Origin: CAZLMW01 sp964560875
GTDB lineage: Bacteria > Myxococcota_A > UBA9042
Assembly: GCA_964560875.1 (NCBI GenBank)
Contig: CAZLMW010000004.1
Coordinates: 1 to 64,000 of the forward strand
Direction: 5' to 3'
DNA length: 64,000 nucleotides
The stretch's first letter is position 1. Each line of letters begins with the position of its first letter. Position numbers and translations under genes: made by a program. The notes beneath the pieces are model-generated. The model was not told the origin of the DNA. It did no database searches and saw nothing but the letters and a program-made list of their open reading frames with translations. Positions 55,843 to 64,000 of this stretch are shown in pieces.

Positions 55843-57330
55843 CTATCCCAGTCGCGTGAACAGCAGCAATCCGGCCAGGCCGAGAGCCACCAGCAACAGC
55901 CCGATGGCGACCGCGCGGTACGCCCCGCTCGTGCCGTTTTGGGCCGTGGGTGCGTTTGTCGCAGTGTCCGGCTTCGCTTCCGCTGGCGGCGCCTCCAGGA
56001 CAGGCCCCTTGGATGCGTTTGCGGCCAACGCGGCCTCGGTCACCGCTGAGTACTTGGCGGTTGTGGCCACCGTTCCGACCGGAACATCCGTCACTTGCGG
56101 CGCAGCGGCCGTAGCTTGGGCGCCGCGGTCACCGGCCCCCCATTGGCCCGTCGAAACGCGCGGACGAGAGCGCTGCGGCATCGCGATACTGGCCGAGCTG
56201 GGGCGACGAACAGCGCCCTTACGCATCTGAGCTGCGCGCGAACGCGTATCGGCGATCGCCGCAAGCATCATGTCCGCATCCTGCCAACGGGCGCCGGGGT
56301 GTTTGCTGAGGCCGCGCATCACGAGGTGCGCGAACGACTCGCTGAGCTCTTGCTTGGTGTGTTTGCGTGGATCGGGGATGTCGGCGCTGCGATGCTGGTC
56401 AATGACTTCCCAGGCGTCGTCGCCAACGAACGGCGCACGGCCGGTCACGAACATGAACATCATCGCCGCGAGGGCGTAGAAATCGCTGCGGGCGTCGACG
56501 TCCTGGCACGCGCACTGTTCCGGGCTCATGAAGTCGGGCGAGCCGAGCGTGATGCCGCGCTGGGTAATGCGCTGTCCAAGCAGGCGCGCAATACCGAAGT
56601 CCAGCACCTTGATCATCGTCTCGCCGGCGACTTCGGCGCAGAAGATGTTCGCGGGTTTGAGGTCGCGATGAATCAGTCCCTTGCCGTGGGCCTCTTTCAG
56701 GCTGCGCAGCACCTGCTCCGCGACATCGAGGGCTTCGTCTTCGCACATGCGCTCGCCGCGCTTGGACATGCCTTCGAGCTCTTCCTCGAGCGTATGGCCG
56801 CGTAGGCGCTCGGATGCGAAATACAGCGCACCGGCGTCCGTTCGTCCCACGTCGAAAACCCGAACAGTGTTTGGGTGTTCCAGCGCCGCCGTCGTGCGCG
56901 CCTCTCGGAAGAAGCGTGCCTCGGCCGCTTCGTCGCCGCATGGCAGGTCCGCCAGCAACATCTTCAGCGCCACTTGTTGTCCGGTGCGGAGATGCTCGGC
57001 GTCGTAGACCACGCTCCAGCTGCCGCGGGCGATCATGTCGCCGACCCGGTAGCGGCGATCCACGATGGTTCCCGCGCTCGCATGATGTCGGGCGGACGGC
57101 CGGCGAACCGGCGCCTCGACGTCGCTGCCCGCCTGGACAGACGCGCCAGTCTCGAGGGCGTTGACGTTGTCCGGCGCGGCGGCGGCAGGACCGGTGTCCT
57201 CGACGACCGTTGCCGCTGCGGATTCGTCAACCGGCGTCGATTCAGCGGCGCCCTTGAGCGCGACGGCGTCGGATGGATCGGCGTTGTCTGGGGCAGAATC
57301 AGCCATCGAAGTACCCGCTACGTACAGCAT
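55843..57330 (-). CDS. Ser/Thr protein kinase with C-terminal membrane anchor
   Basis: A 495-residue eukaryotic-type kinase. An Ala/Asp-rich N-terminal segment (1-85) precedes the kinase domain: MIARGSWSVVYDAEH (the glycine loop has one Gly replaced), Lys123, HRDLKPAN (221-228), DFG (244-246) and SPE (269-271). The catalytic residues are intact. A linker of about 110 residues leads to one hydrophobic helix (about 470-492) at the very end, so it is a tail-anchored protein with everything cytoplasmic. GGGGAG before the ATG at 57330 supports this start over 57306. It is convergent with thrS. Confidence 0.9.
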   Translation of the reverse strand: MLYVAGTSMADSAPDNADPSDAVALKGAAESTPVDESAAATVVEDTGPAAAAPDNVNALETGASVQAGSDVEAPVRRPSARHHASAGTIVDRRYRVGDMIARGSWSVVYDAEHLRTGQQVALKMLLADLPCGDEAAEARFFREARTTAALEHPNTVRVFDVGRTDAGALYFASERLRGHTLEEELEGMSKRGERMCEDEALDVAEQVLRSLKEAHGKGLIHRDLKPANIFCAEVAGETMIKVLDFGIARLLGQRITQRGITLGSPDFMSPEQCACQDVDARSDFYALAAMMFMFVTGRAPFVGDDAWEVIDQHRSADIPDPRKHTKQELSESFAHLVMRGLSKHPGARWQDADMMLAAIADTRSRAAQMRKGAVRRPSSASIAMPQRSRPRVSTGQWGAGDRGAQATAAAPQVTDVPVGTVATTAKYSAVTEAALAANASKGPVLEAPPAEAKPDTATNAPTAQNGTSGAYRAVAIGLLLVALGLAGLLLFTRLG

Positions 57331-57341
57331 GTTGCTCCCCG

Positions 57342-57370
57342 ATTATGCCACAAGCGGCGCGCCCGAAAAT
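57342..57370 (-). promoter_or_regulatory. possible promoter of the tail-anchored kinase gene
   Basis: On the minus strand CATAAT (57347-57342) stands 16 bp from TTTTCG, only about 12 bp before the start codon. The match is partial. Confidence 0.3.
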
Positions 57371-57470
57371 CGTCGCAAAGACTGGCATACGCACAACGCC
57401 CAGTTGTGTTGATCTCGCGATCATTCGTGAACGGATGTGTTGTGAGCCCGAACTTCCTCGGTGATCCGCG

Positions 57471-60400
57471 CTAGTTGGGAAGCGAGCGTGCGCAGCGGAA
57501 GCCGATTGTTGCCGCTCGGTGGTTCGGGACAGCGAAGTTGAAGCGCATCGATGCGCGTAGCACGGCCGGAACGTACGACCACGCGCCGCCTCGGAACGCC
57601 TTCTTGCCGGTCGATGACGGGCCCAGCGGGTCGGACTTCGGTGACTTCGCGTAGTAGCCAACGTCGTACCAATCGGACGTCCACTCCGCGACGTTGCCGA
57701 GCATGTCACGAACGCCGTATGGGCTCTTGCCCTTGTCGCGGCCACCAACAGCCGCGGTGCCTCCGTTGGCGCACGCCGCGTCCGTCCCGGTCATGACTGC
57801 ATGACTGCACGTTGGAGCGGCCGATCCCCATGGGTATTTGCGCGCGGAGAGTTTGCAGTCCAGGCCCGGAAGCGTTTCACAACCACCGCGGGCGGCCTTC
57901 TCCCACTCCGCTTCGGTTGGCAGCCGCTTGCCGGCCCACGAGCAGTATGTCGCTGCCTGGTTCCAGTCGACGCAATTGACGGGATGCTGCGCCGCTCCCG
58001 ATCGTTTGTAGTTGCACCAAATCAGCGTGCCGAACGCGGCGTTGTGCGGGTTGGGAGCGTCACATTTGCCGGCTGTCATGCACTTGGCGTAGTCGTCTAC
58101 GGAGACCTCGTCGACATCGATCCAAAAGCCCGAGACGGCCACGTTGTGTTGCGGTTTGGCGGCAGCCGCGCAGGACTCATTGGCGGTGTTGCAGCCCATC
58201 CAGAACGCGCCGGACGGAACGACGACCATGCCCTCGGGCGTCTCGAGTTGGCAGGTCGCGCTGCAGCCGTCACCGGCCTTGGTGTTCTTGTCGTCGCACT
58301 GCTCGCCGCCTTCGAGCTTGCCGTTGCCGCACGCCCCGGAGCCGGCGCCGCATTTGCCCGCGATGCACGTCTTGCCGGTGGCACAAGCGCTGCCGTCTGC
58401 CCTCGGCACGTGCTGACAGGACCCGGCCTTGCCGTCGCATTGATCGGCCGTGCACGGGTTGTTGTCGTCGCACTTTGCCGCCGCTCCGCTCTTGCAGGCG
58501 CCGCTTTCGCAGCGGTCTCCTGTTGTGCACAAGCTGCCGTCTTCGCAAGCGATCGCCAGGTGTTTGACGATGCAACCGATCGTGCTGTCGCAGCCATTCG
58601 CGGTGCACGAGTTGCCGTCGTCGCAGGTACGTTTGCCGGACTTGCACGCCCCACCGATGCACGCGTCGGGCTCTGTGCAGGCATCCCCGTCGTCACACGC
58701 GGCACCTTCGGCAAACTTGCTGAACACGCACTTGCCGGTTTTCGGGTCGCAAGAATCCGCCGTACACGCTTGACCGTCGTCGCAGGCTGTCGCTTTGCCG
58801 GCGCAGATGCCGAACTGGCACGCGTCTGCGGTCGTGCACATGCTGTTGTCGTTGCACTTGGTTGCTGCGCCAGCGGCTGTGAACGCGCACAGGCCGTTTG
58901 CCACATCGCAGGCGGCCTTGGCGCACGGTTGGCCGAGATCACAGTCGGCGTCAGCGCTGCAGCCGCCACACGTTTCCTGTACATCCACGCAACAATCGCC
59001 GTAGAGGGCGCAAGCCTTGTCGCACTGGCACGCCGCGGCCGCGTCGTAGGCCCCGCAGTGTCCCTGGCAGGAGCCGCCCTTGAGCGACGCCTCGATGCGC
59101 AGGTCGTCGATGAACCAGCCGGGCCCGAAGTTGGACGATGCATCGAGCGAGTCGAACGAAAACCGCACCTGGATGATTTTGCGGCGCCATTTCGCCAGGG
59201 AGATCTGCACGGTGGACCACTGCGCAGCCATCTTGCTGTTATCGAGCCGAACGCGCTCGACCCGCTGCGCGAACCCGTCGTCGGAGACTTCGACCCAGCG
59301 GAGGTCGTATTTCGGGTTGAGCTCGACACCGTTGTACGACTTGAAGATGAGCACCGGCGAAGGCGCGTGCGGCAACGCCACGGCGGGAGACGTCGCCTGA
59401 CCGAGCGCCCGCTTGCCGTTGCTGTAGTCCTTGCCGTCGTTGAAGTTGAGCGAGCAACCCTTCGAGAACGAACCGGGCAGACTGGGGGTGCCGTCGACGT
59501 GCCAGGCGATCTGAGGCTCGGCGCCAGCGGGGGCGAACGTGAAACCATGCGGCTTACCACAATCGAACGAACGTTCGAGCACGATGCGTGGCTTGCAGAC
59601 GTCGACGTGACCACACTTGCCTGTCGTTGGCTGGCAGACGGCCTGCTTGCAGGTCCCGGCGTCTTTGCAAGCGGCCGCCGCTTTGGACGGCGTGTGTTGG
59701 CAGCGCGCCGAAGCCGGTTTGGTCGCCACGCACGCGTCGATCGTGCACAGGTTGGCATCGTCACACGTGTCGGGTGTGCCCTTGCACGCCCCGGCCTGGC
59801 ACGCGTCCTTGGCGGTACAGACGTTCCCGTCGTCGCACTTGGTGCCGTTCGCGGCCGCCTTCGCGCCGGTGCACGCCCCGTTCTTGCAGGTCGCCGTCAC
59901 GTGACATGGCGCGGAATCCGCGCACGATGAACCGTCCGCGAGCTTCTGTCCGACGCACGCGCCACCGCTGCAAGCGTCAGCTTTGGTGCACGGATTGCCG
60001 TCGTTGCAGGCACCGGCCTTGGCCTGGGTGACGCAGCCTTTGGTCTTGTCGCAGGAGTCCGCGGTGCACGGCTTGCCGTCGTCGCAGCTGCGGGGTGTAC
60101 CGCTGCAGGTGCCGAAAACGCACCTGTCCGATGTCGTGCATGCGTTTGCGTCCGCGCACGTGCCGGAAGCGAACGCGTGCAGGCAACCGGTCTTTATACT
60201 GCTCTTGGCCTTGTTGCAGCTGTCTGTCGTGCACGGATTCGCGTCGTTGCAGTCGCGGTTGTTGCCAGCTGCACAGACTTTGGCCGAACAAGCGTCGCTC
60301 ACGGTGCATGGGTCGCCATCGTCGCACGCAGCGCCATTTGCCTTGTGGACGCAGCCGGTTTTCGGGTCGCAGCCGTCGTCGGTGCAGGCGTTGCTGTCGT

Positions 60401-62414
60401 TGCACGCCTTCTTGGGCTCGATCGCGGTCCCGGTGCAATTGCCCTTCGCGCACGCGTCCTTGGTTGTGCACTTGTTGGCGTCGTCACACGCCGCGCCGTC
60501 GAGGTTGCTGTGCGCGCACGCTGCACCTGGTTTCGCCCCGGGCTTGCACGCGTCTTTGGTACACACGTTGCCGTCGTCGCAGAGCTTGCCGGGCGCCGTC
60601 GCCGTGCCTGCGCACGAGCCCGATTTGCAGGCGTCGTCCTGCGTGCACGCGTTGTTGTCGTCGCAGGTGCCTGCCGCGGGAGCGTGCTTGCAACCGGGCT
60701 TGGTTTGATCGATCGGACAGGTATCGGTCGTGCACACGTTGCCATCATCGCAGGTCTTCGTCGCGTCGATCGGGGCGCCCACGCACGTCGCCGTGATCTT
60801 GCCGCCGACACACTTGTCCCCCTGCGTGCACTTGTCGCCGTCGTCGCAAGCAGCTCCGGCGGTCTGCAGATGCACACACCCTTTCGGTTTGCCGCCGCCC
60901 TTGGGAATCGCGCCATCGCAGCTATCTTTGGTGCACGGGTTGCCGTCCTCGCACGCACCGGCAGCGAGCGGCGTTCCCGCGCACGTCTTGTTCTTGCAGA
61001 TGTCCTGCTGTGTGCATGGGTTGGTATCGTCGCACGGGACGTGGGTCGCGGCGTGCACGCAGCCTTCCTTCGCGTCGCACTTGTCCTCGGTGCACGGGTT
61101 GTTGTCGGTGCACGATGACGCGGGCACCGCAATGCCGACGCATTTTCCGCCGGCGCATCCATCGATGACGGTGCACTTATCATTGTCGTCGCATGGCCCG
61201 CCGATGTTCTTGCTCACGCAGCCGTTCTTTGGATCGCATGAATCTGCCGTGCAAGCGTTGGCGTCGTCGCAGAACGTCGCCGAGACCGGCAGTCCGACGC
61301 ACTTACCGTTGATGCACGAGTCGGACTTCGTGCATGCGTTGGCGTCGCTGCACTTGCCGTCGACGGGTAGATGCACGCATCCGGTCTTCGGACTGCAGGC
61401 TTCCTTTGTGCAGGGCGAACCGTCGTCGCACCCCTTCGGAATTCCGGTCTTGGTGACGATGCAGCTTCCGTCCGCGCATTGTGCGGCCACGGTGCACGCG
61501 TTGCCGTCATGGCAGGGCCCGGGCGCGACTTTGTGTCGACACCCGCCCTTGTGAGCACCGCCTGGCTCGGCGCAGCTGTCCGTCGTGCACGCGTTCGCGT
61601 CGTCACACGAGATCGGCTTGCCGCCGGTGCATGTCCCTGCTGCGCATGCCTCGCCTTTCGTGCACACCTTCCCGTCCGAGCACGCGCCGCCTTCCGCTGT
61701 GGGCTTTGCGGTGCATTTTCCCGCGGGGGCGACACACGAGTCGATTGTGCACGGCTTCCCGTCGCTGCAGGACCTGACCGGACCGGCCTTGCACGCGCCA
61801 CCGGTGCATGCGTCGTTTTCGGTGCACGCGTCGCCGTCCGAGTCGCAGGGCTTCCCGTCCGCTCCCTTGGCATCGAACACGCAGCCCTGCTTCTTGTCGC
61901 ACGAGTCGACGGTGCAGGGGAGTTTGTCGTTGCACGTTGTCGCGGCGCCGGGCAGGCACAGCCCACCGTTGCACTTGTCGCCGATCGAACAGACGTTGCC
62001 GTCATCGCACGGGTTCGTGGCGTTGGGGTTGGAGCACGGGTTCACCTTGACGATGTCAGCTTCGCTCGCGTCCGGGTTTGCTTCGACGTCGCCTGTCTCC
62101 GTGTCCTTGGGACCGCCGTCGGCCGCCGAGCCAGCGTCGGCTTTGGTTTGCGCATCCACCGGTACATCGGCGTCCGCCGTGTCTTTCATGGTCGGAGCAT
62201 CGATCGCTGCGATGTCTTTTGATGCTGCGGCGCTGTCTTTCGTCGTATCTGCGACGGCGGTATCCAGGCCAGCATCTGCCGCGCCACTGTCATTGACGGC
62301 GTTTTCTTTCTCGACGGGTGTTTGGAATTCGAACCGTTCGGGCGCAAAGATGTCGGCGCCGCAACCTGCCAGCAATAAGACGCACGCGAGGGTGCAACGC
62401 GAGACGGCGACCAT
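57471..62414 (-). CDS. giant cysteine-repeat lipoprotein with jelly-roll, somatomedin-B-like and FGE-like domains
   Basis: A 1647-residue predicted lipoprotein (LLLAGCG, Cys18). An Asp/Ala linker is followed by about 28 CDDGNxCTxDxC-type repeats up to about residue 930. Then come a beta-rich domain ending in NFGPGWFIDDLRIEAS (about 950-1108), an eight-Cys module SCQGHC...CQCDKACALYGDCCVD (about 1111-1147) like the somatomedin B fold, about six more repeats, one CGNGKLEGGEQCDDKNTKAGD unit of the myxobacterial Cys-repeat type, and an FGE-sulfatase-like domain (about 1400-1645) with LPTEAEWEKAARG and GVRDMLGNVAEWTSDWYDVG but no catalytic Cys pair. It is probably a long surface adhesin or receptor. 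Its ATG touches the upstream stop (TAGATG). Confidence 0.87.
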   Translation of the reverse strand: MVAVSRCTLACVLLLAGCGADIFAPERFEFQTPVEKENAVNDSGAADAGLDTAVADTTKDSAAASKDIAAIDAPTMKDTADADVPVDAQTKADAGSAADGGPKDTETGDVEANPDASEADIVKVNPCSNPNATNPCDDGNVCSIGDKCNGGLCLPGAATTCNDKLPCTVDSCDKKQGCVFDAKGADGKPCDSDGDACTENDACTGGACKAGPVRSCSDGKPCTIDSCVAPAGKCTAKPTAEGGACSDGKVCTKGEACAAGTCTGGKPISCDDANACTTDSCAEPGGAHKGGCRHKVAPGPCHDGNACTVAAQCADGSCIVTKTGIPKGCDDGSPCTKEACSPKTGCVHLPVDGKCSDANACTKSDSCINGKCVGLPVSATFCDDANACTADSCDPKNGCVSKNIGGPCDDNDKCTVIDGCAGGKCVGIAVPASSCTDNNPCTEDKCDAKEGCVHAATHVPCDDTNPCTQQDICKNKTCAGTPLAAGACEDGNPCTKDSCDGAIPKGGGKPKGCVHLQTAGAACDDGDKCTQGDKCVGGKITATCVGAPIDATKTCDDGNVCTTDTCPIDQTKPGCKHAPAAGTCDDNNACTQDDACKSGSCAGTATAPGKLCDDGNVCTKDACKPGAKPGAACAHSNLDGAACDDANKCTTKDACAKGNCTGTAIEPKKACNDSNACTDDGCDPKTGCVHKANGAACDDGDPCTVSDACSAKVCAAGNNRDCNDANPCTTDSCNKAKSSIKTGCLHAFASGTCADANACTTSDRCVFGTCSGTPRSCDDGKPCTADSCDKTKGCVTQAKAGACNDGNPCTKADACSGGACVGQKLADGSSCADSAPCHVTATCKNGACTGAKAAANGTKCDDGNVCTAKDACQAGACKGTPDTCDDANLCTIDACVATKPASARCQHTPSKAAAACKDAGTCKQAVCQPTTGKCGHVDVCKPRIVLERSFDCGKPHGFTFAPAGAEPQIAWHVDGTPSLPGSFSKGCSLNFNDGKDYSNGKRALGQATSPAVALPHAPSPVLIFKSYNGVELNPKYDLRWVEVSDDGFAQRVERVRLDNSKMAAQWSTVQISLAKWRRKIIQVRFSFDSLDASSNFGPGWFIDDLRIEASLKGGSCQGHCGAYDAAAACQCDKACALYGDCCVDVQETCGGCSADADCDLGQPCAKAACDVANGLCAFTAAGAATKCNDNSMCTTADACQFGICAGKATACDDGQACTADSCDPKTGKCVFSKFAEGAACDDGDACTEPDACIGGACKSGKRTCDDGNSCTANGCDSTIGCIVKHLAIACEDGSLCTTGDRCESGACKSGAAAKCDDNNPCTADQCDGKAGSCQHVPRADGSACATGKTCIAGKCGAGSGACGNGKLEGGEQCDDKNTKAGDGCSATCQLETPEGMVVVPSGAFWMGCNTANESCAAAAKPQHNVAVSGFWIDVDEVSVDDYAKCMTAGKCDAPNPHNAAFGTLIWCNYKRSGAAQHPVNCVDWNQAATYCSWAGKRLPTEAEWEKAARGGCETLPGLDCKLSARKYPWGSAAPTCSHAVMTGTDAACANGGTAAVGGRDKGKSPYGVRDMLGNVAEWTSDWYDVGYYAKSPKSDPLGPSSTGKKAFRGGAWSYVPAVLRASMRFNFAVPNHRAATIGFRCARSLPN

Positions 62415-63356
62415 CTAGAACCGTCCGCGAACGAGCAAGCCGCGGCCGCCGAACGCCGGGCCGATTGCGACGTCGGGAACAGCCGGGCGACTGATCAGGA
62501 GCGCGCTGCCGGTCACCAGGGCAATGCCGCCCACGACCGTGCCTGCCGTCCCGATCATCGCGCTACGATTGAGCTCTTCCTGCCGCGATTTGTAGGTCGC
62601 GTAGTCGAGTCCTTCGAAGCGACCGGCGCTGTTTTCGTCGCCGAGTTCCGCGTTCAGTGCAGCCTGTTCATCGAAGTACCCGGTCAGCCAGTAGCCGGCG
62701 CCCGCGCCAATGACGACCCCGCCCACGAGCAGCGACCAGCCAGCTGTTCCGCGCCATTCCGATTCAGCCCTCAGCCGCGCAGCTGTCTCCTCGAGGCGTT
62801 CTCGCTTGCGCCGTGCAGCGTCCTCGGCCTTTCGGCGCGCCAACGCGAGCCTCGCGTGGGCGACGGCTTCTTTCTGTTCCTGCGCTGCACGTTGGCGGCG
62901 CGCAGAGCGCTCCTGTCGGTCCGCTTCCTCTTGTGCGAGTCGCTTTGCGTTTTCGGCTTGTTTGCGCTGCTCGACCGCCGAGAGGTAGGCGCCCTCGATC
63001 TTGTCGAGCTTCTTGCGGGCTCGCCGCCGCAGGCCGCGTTTGGCCTTGGGGTGCGCCGCGACCTTCTCGAGCCGTTTGTACGCCGCCTCATAACGCCCGA
63101 TCTTCGCCTCGATCATGGCGCGCTGGTACAGATAGCCAGGAGAGTCGCTGAGGTCGTAGGCGGTCTGGTAGTAGTCGATCGCCTTGTCGTTGTCGCCGGC
63201 GCGAGCGGCTTTCTTCGCGACGCGGGCCGCGTTTTTCGCTGCCTTGGGAACACGTGCGTCGGCGTTGTGGGCAGACAGCGCAACGACCGCGATGGCACAG
63301 GCCGCGGCAGCGAATCGAAGGTGGCGGTCCGAAATACGGGGCGCGGCACGAAGCAT
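62415..63356 (-). CDS. exported TPR/coiled-coil protein with two membrane helices
   Basis: A 313-residue protein. A signal peptide (AAAACAIAVVALSAHNADA) leads to a TPR-like pair (DNDKAIDYYQTAYDLSDSPG and IGRYEAAYKRLEKVAAHP, about 55-105), then a long charged coiled coil rich in Arg, Glu and Ala (about 115-205), then two hydrophobic segments (SLLVGGVVIGAGAGYWLTGY and AGTVVGGIALVTGSALLI). This layout is common in myxobacterial envelope proteins that may scaffold others. Start 63356 is inferred from the signal peptide. Its stop touches the start of the giant lipoprotein, so they are cotranscribed and may work together. Confidence 0.72.
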   Translation of the reverse strand: MLRAAPRISDRHLRFAAAACAIAVVALSAHNADARVPKAAKNAARVAKKAARAGDNDKAIDYYQTAYDLSDSPGYLYQRAMIEAKIGRYEAAYKRLEKVAAHPKAKRGLRRRARKKLDKIEGAYLSAVEQRKQAENAKRLAQEEADRQERSARRQRAAQEQKEAVAHARLALARRKAEDAARRKRERLEETAARLRAESEWRGTAGWSLLVGGVVIGAGAGYWLTGYFDEQAALNAELGDENSAGRFEGLDYATYKSRQEELNRSAMIGTAGTVVGGIALVTGSALLISRPAVPDVAIGPAFGGRGLLVRGRF

Positions 63357-63458
63357 CGCGTCAAGGGTGCTCGATTCGGCAGCCCGGTTGCAACCGCACG
63401 TCGAAGCGGCCGTCAGCCAGGCCTGGACAAACAATTATCCGAACGATGTTTGGAAGAA

Positions 63459-64000
63459 TTATCGAGCGACTTTGAACGCGTGCGCGATCAGCGCGTTCTT
63501 GTGCAGCTTGAACGGCGCCGGCACGCGAACAGACGGCCGCTTCTTGCCGGGCGCCCACAGCCCGATGTGGAGCGCAAGCGACTGTCCCGGCCGGGCTTTG
63601 CGCGGGATGGCGAAGCTGTGCTCGTCAACGATGAACTCGCCCGGTTGCCATTTCTCAAAGGTGTAGGATCCATCGACAGTCTTATGGTCCAAGTTGGCAA
63701 AGACATTCGGCTTATTGCCCCGTAGGTGCACGAACAGCTGCCAGTGCTTGGGCACCTTCTCCTTGCACTCGAAGACCCAGCGGATGGTCGCGCTGCCGCC
63801 CTTGGTCGCTTTGGACGTATCGAGGTCGAAGCCGACAAGGCGGATCCACGGCCCGAACATGGCGTCGACGCGATGTTGGACGGGCGGTTCGGTGCGCGAA
63901 ACGGCCTGGTCGGTGCGCAGGAAGCGGCGCATCTGGCGGCGCAGGCGATTGACGCGCAGTCGGCTGTTCGTCGGGTCGTTGTCGACCTCTTTGTCTGCAA
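63459..64000 (-). CDS. C-terminal part of a larger protein, cut by the window edge
   Basis: At least 179 residues, open to the window end in the frame that ends at 63459. The edge segment (DPTNSRLRVNRLRRQMRRFL) is followed by a beta-rich domain with IRLVGFDLDTSKATKGGSA, WQLFVHLRGNKPNVFANLDH, and IGLWAPGKKRP. Such domains occur at the C-terminus of membrane glycosyltransferases and also alone; I cannot tell which. An ATG at 63932 exists, but the sequence before it is in frame and equally charged, so the protein likely starts outside the window. Confidence 0.6.
   Translation of the reverse strand, partial: ADKEVDNDPTNSRLRVNRLRRQMRRFLRTDQAVSRTEPPVQHRVDAMFGPWIRLVGFDLDTSKATKGGSATIRWVFECKEKVPKHWQLFVHLRGNKPNVFANLDHKTVDGSYTFEKWQPGEFIVDEHSFAIPRKARPGQSLALHIGLWAPGKKRPSVRVPAPFKLHKNALIAHAFKVAR

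Noticed and set aside
57801..59930. 709-residue frame on the plus strand opposite the giant lipoprotein
   Set aside because: A long antisense shadow produced by the GC-rich repeat codons, with no recognisable domain or ribosome site. The menE/thioesterase case differs because both frames there have independent support.
57471..62414. Cysteine-repeat DNA as a CRISPR-like or tandem repeat array
   Set aside because: The periodicity is at protein level (CDDGNxCT units of varying length); the nucleotide units are diverged and there are no regular spacers.

Overview
The window is a GC-rich, gene-dense stretch of a Gram-negative chromosome. Eukaryotic-type Ser/Thr kinases, an OmpA protein with thrombospondin-type-3 repeats, many lipoproteins with Asp/Ala/Ser-rich linkers, and very large cysteine-repeat surface proteins with a myxobacterial-type cysteine repeat and sulfatase-modifying-factor-like domains together point to a deltaproteobacterial lineage of the Myxococcota/Bradymonadota kind. 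That placement is inference from gene content. No rRNA, tRNA, CRISPR array, intact insertion sequence or prophage was recognised.

Layout. 0-12 kb holds a broken four-helix-bundle gene, an amidohydrolase lipoprotein, a zinc-ribbon Ser/Thr kinase, an OmpA/TSP3 protein, a lipoprotein with an overlapping metzincin protease, a fatty acid hydroxylase coupled to a FadR-type regulator, and a GbsR-type regulator with a polytopic TPR protein. 12.3-21.8 kb is a compact menaquinone operon: menF-menD-menA-menC-menE-polyprenyl diphosphate synthase-DAHP synthase-menG. Most junctions overlap by a few bases. A MenI-like thioesterase gene lies on the opposite strand, wholly inside the 3' end of the menE frame. 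menB and menH are not in the window. 21.8-26.4 kb is carB and carA. 26.5-34.1 kb carries a GH13 lipoprotein with a small partner, adk, an RnfD-like membrane protein and a GH31 lipoprotein. A 71-codon gene at 34.1-34.3 kb encodes a repeated LPA motif bounded by dibasic residues and is the best candidate for something undescribed. 34.5-43.9 kb holds cysteine-rich lipoproteins (one ending in a cytochrome P460-like domain, one in an FGE-sulfatase-like domain), an alpha/beta hydrolase lipoprotein, and a TetR/C45-acyltransferase pair with three palindromic operators and a five-copy 18-bp repeat. 43.9-49.2 kb has an ABC-F ATPase and pyrB, a pyrF-pyrE fusion and pyrD. 49.2-64 kb has an outer-membrane-type protein, a Spy/CpxP-like protein, another cysteine-rich lipoprotein, thrS, a second Ser/Thr kinase, a 1647-residue cysteine-repeat lipoprotein with somatomedin-B-like and FGE-like domains, a coiled-coil protein and a truncated gene at the edge.

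How the genes work together. The menaquinone operon joins the pathway enzymes with both precursor branches: DAHP synthase feeds chorismate and the prenyl synthase supplies the side chain. The car and pyr genes cover most of de novo UMP synthesis (pyrC was not seen). The remaining large genes mostly serve the envelope: secreted lipoproteins, glycosidases, surface repeat proteins and membrane-anchored kinases. Start sites were chosen from ribosome-binding sites, signal peptides and gene overlaps. All domain calls come from reading motifs by eye, without database searches.
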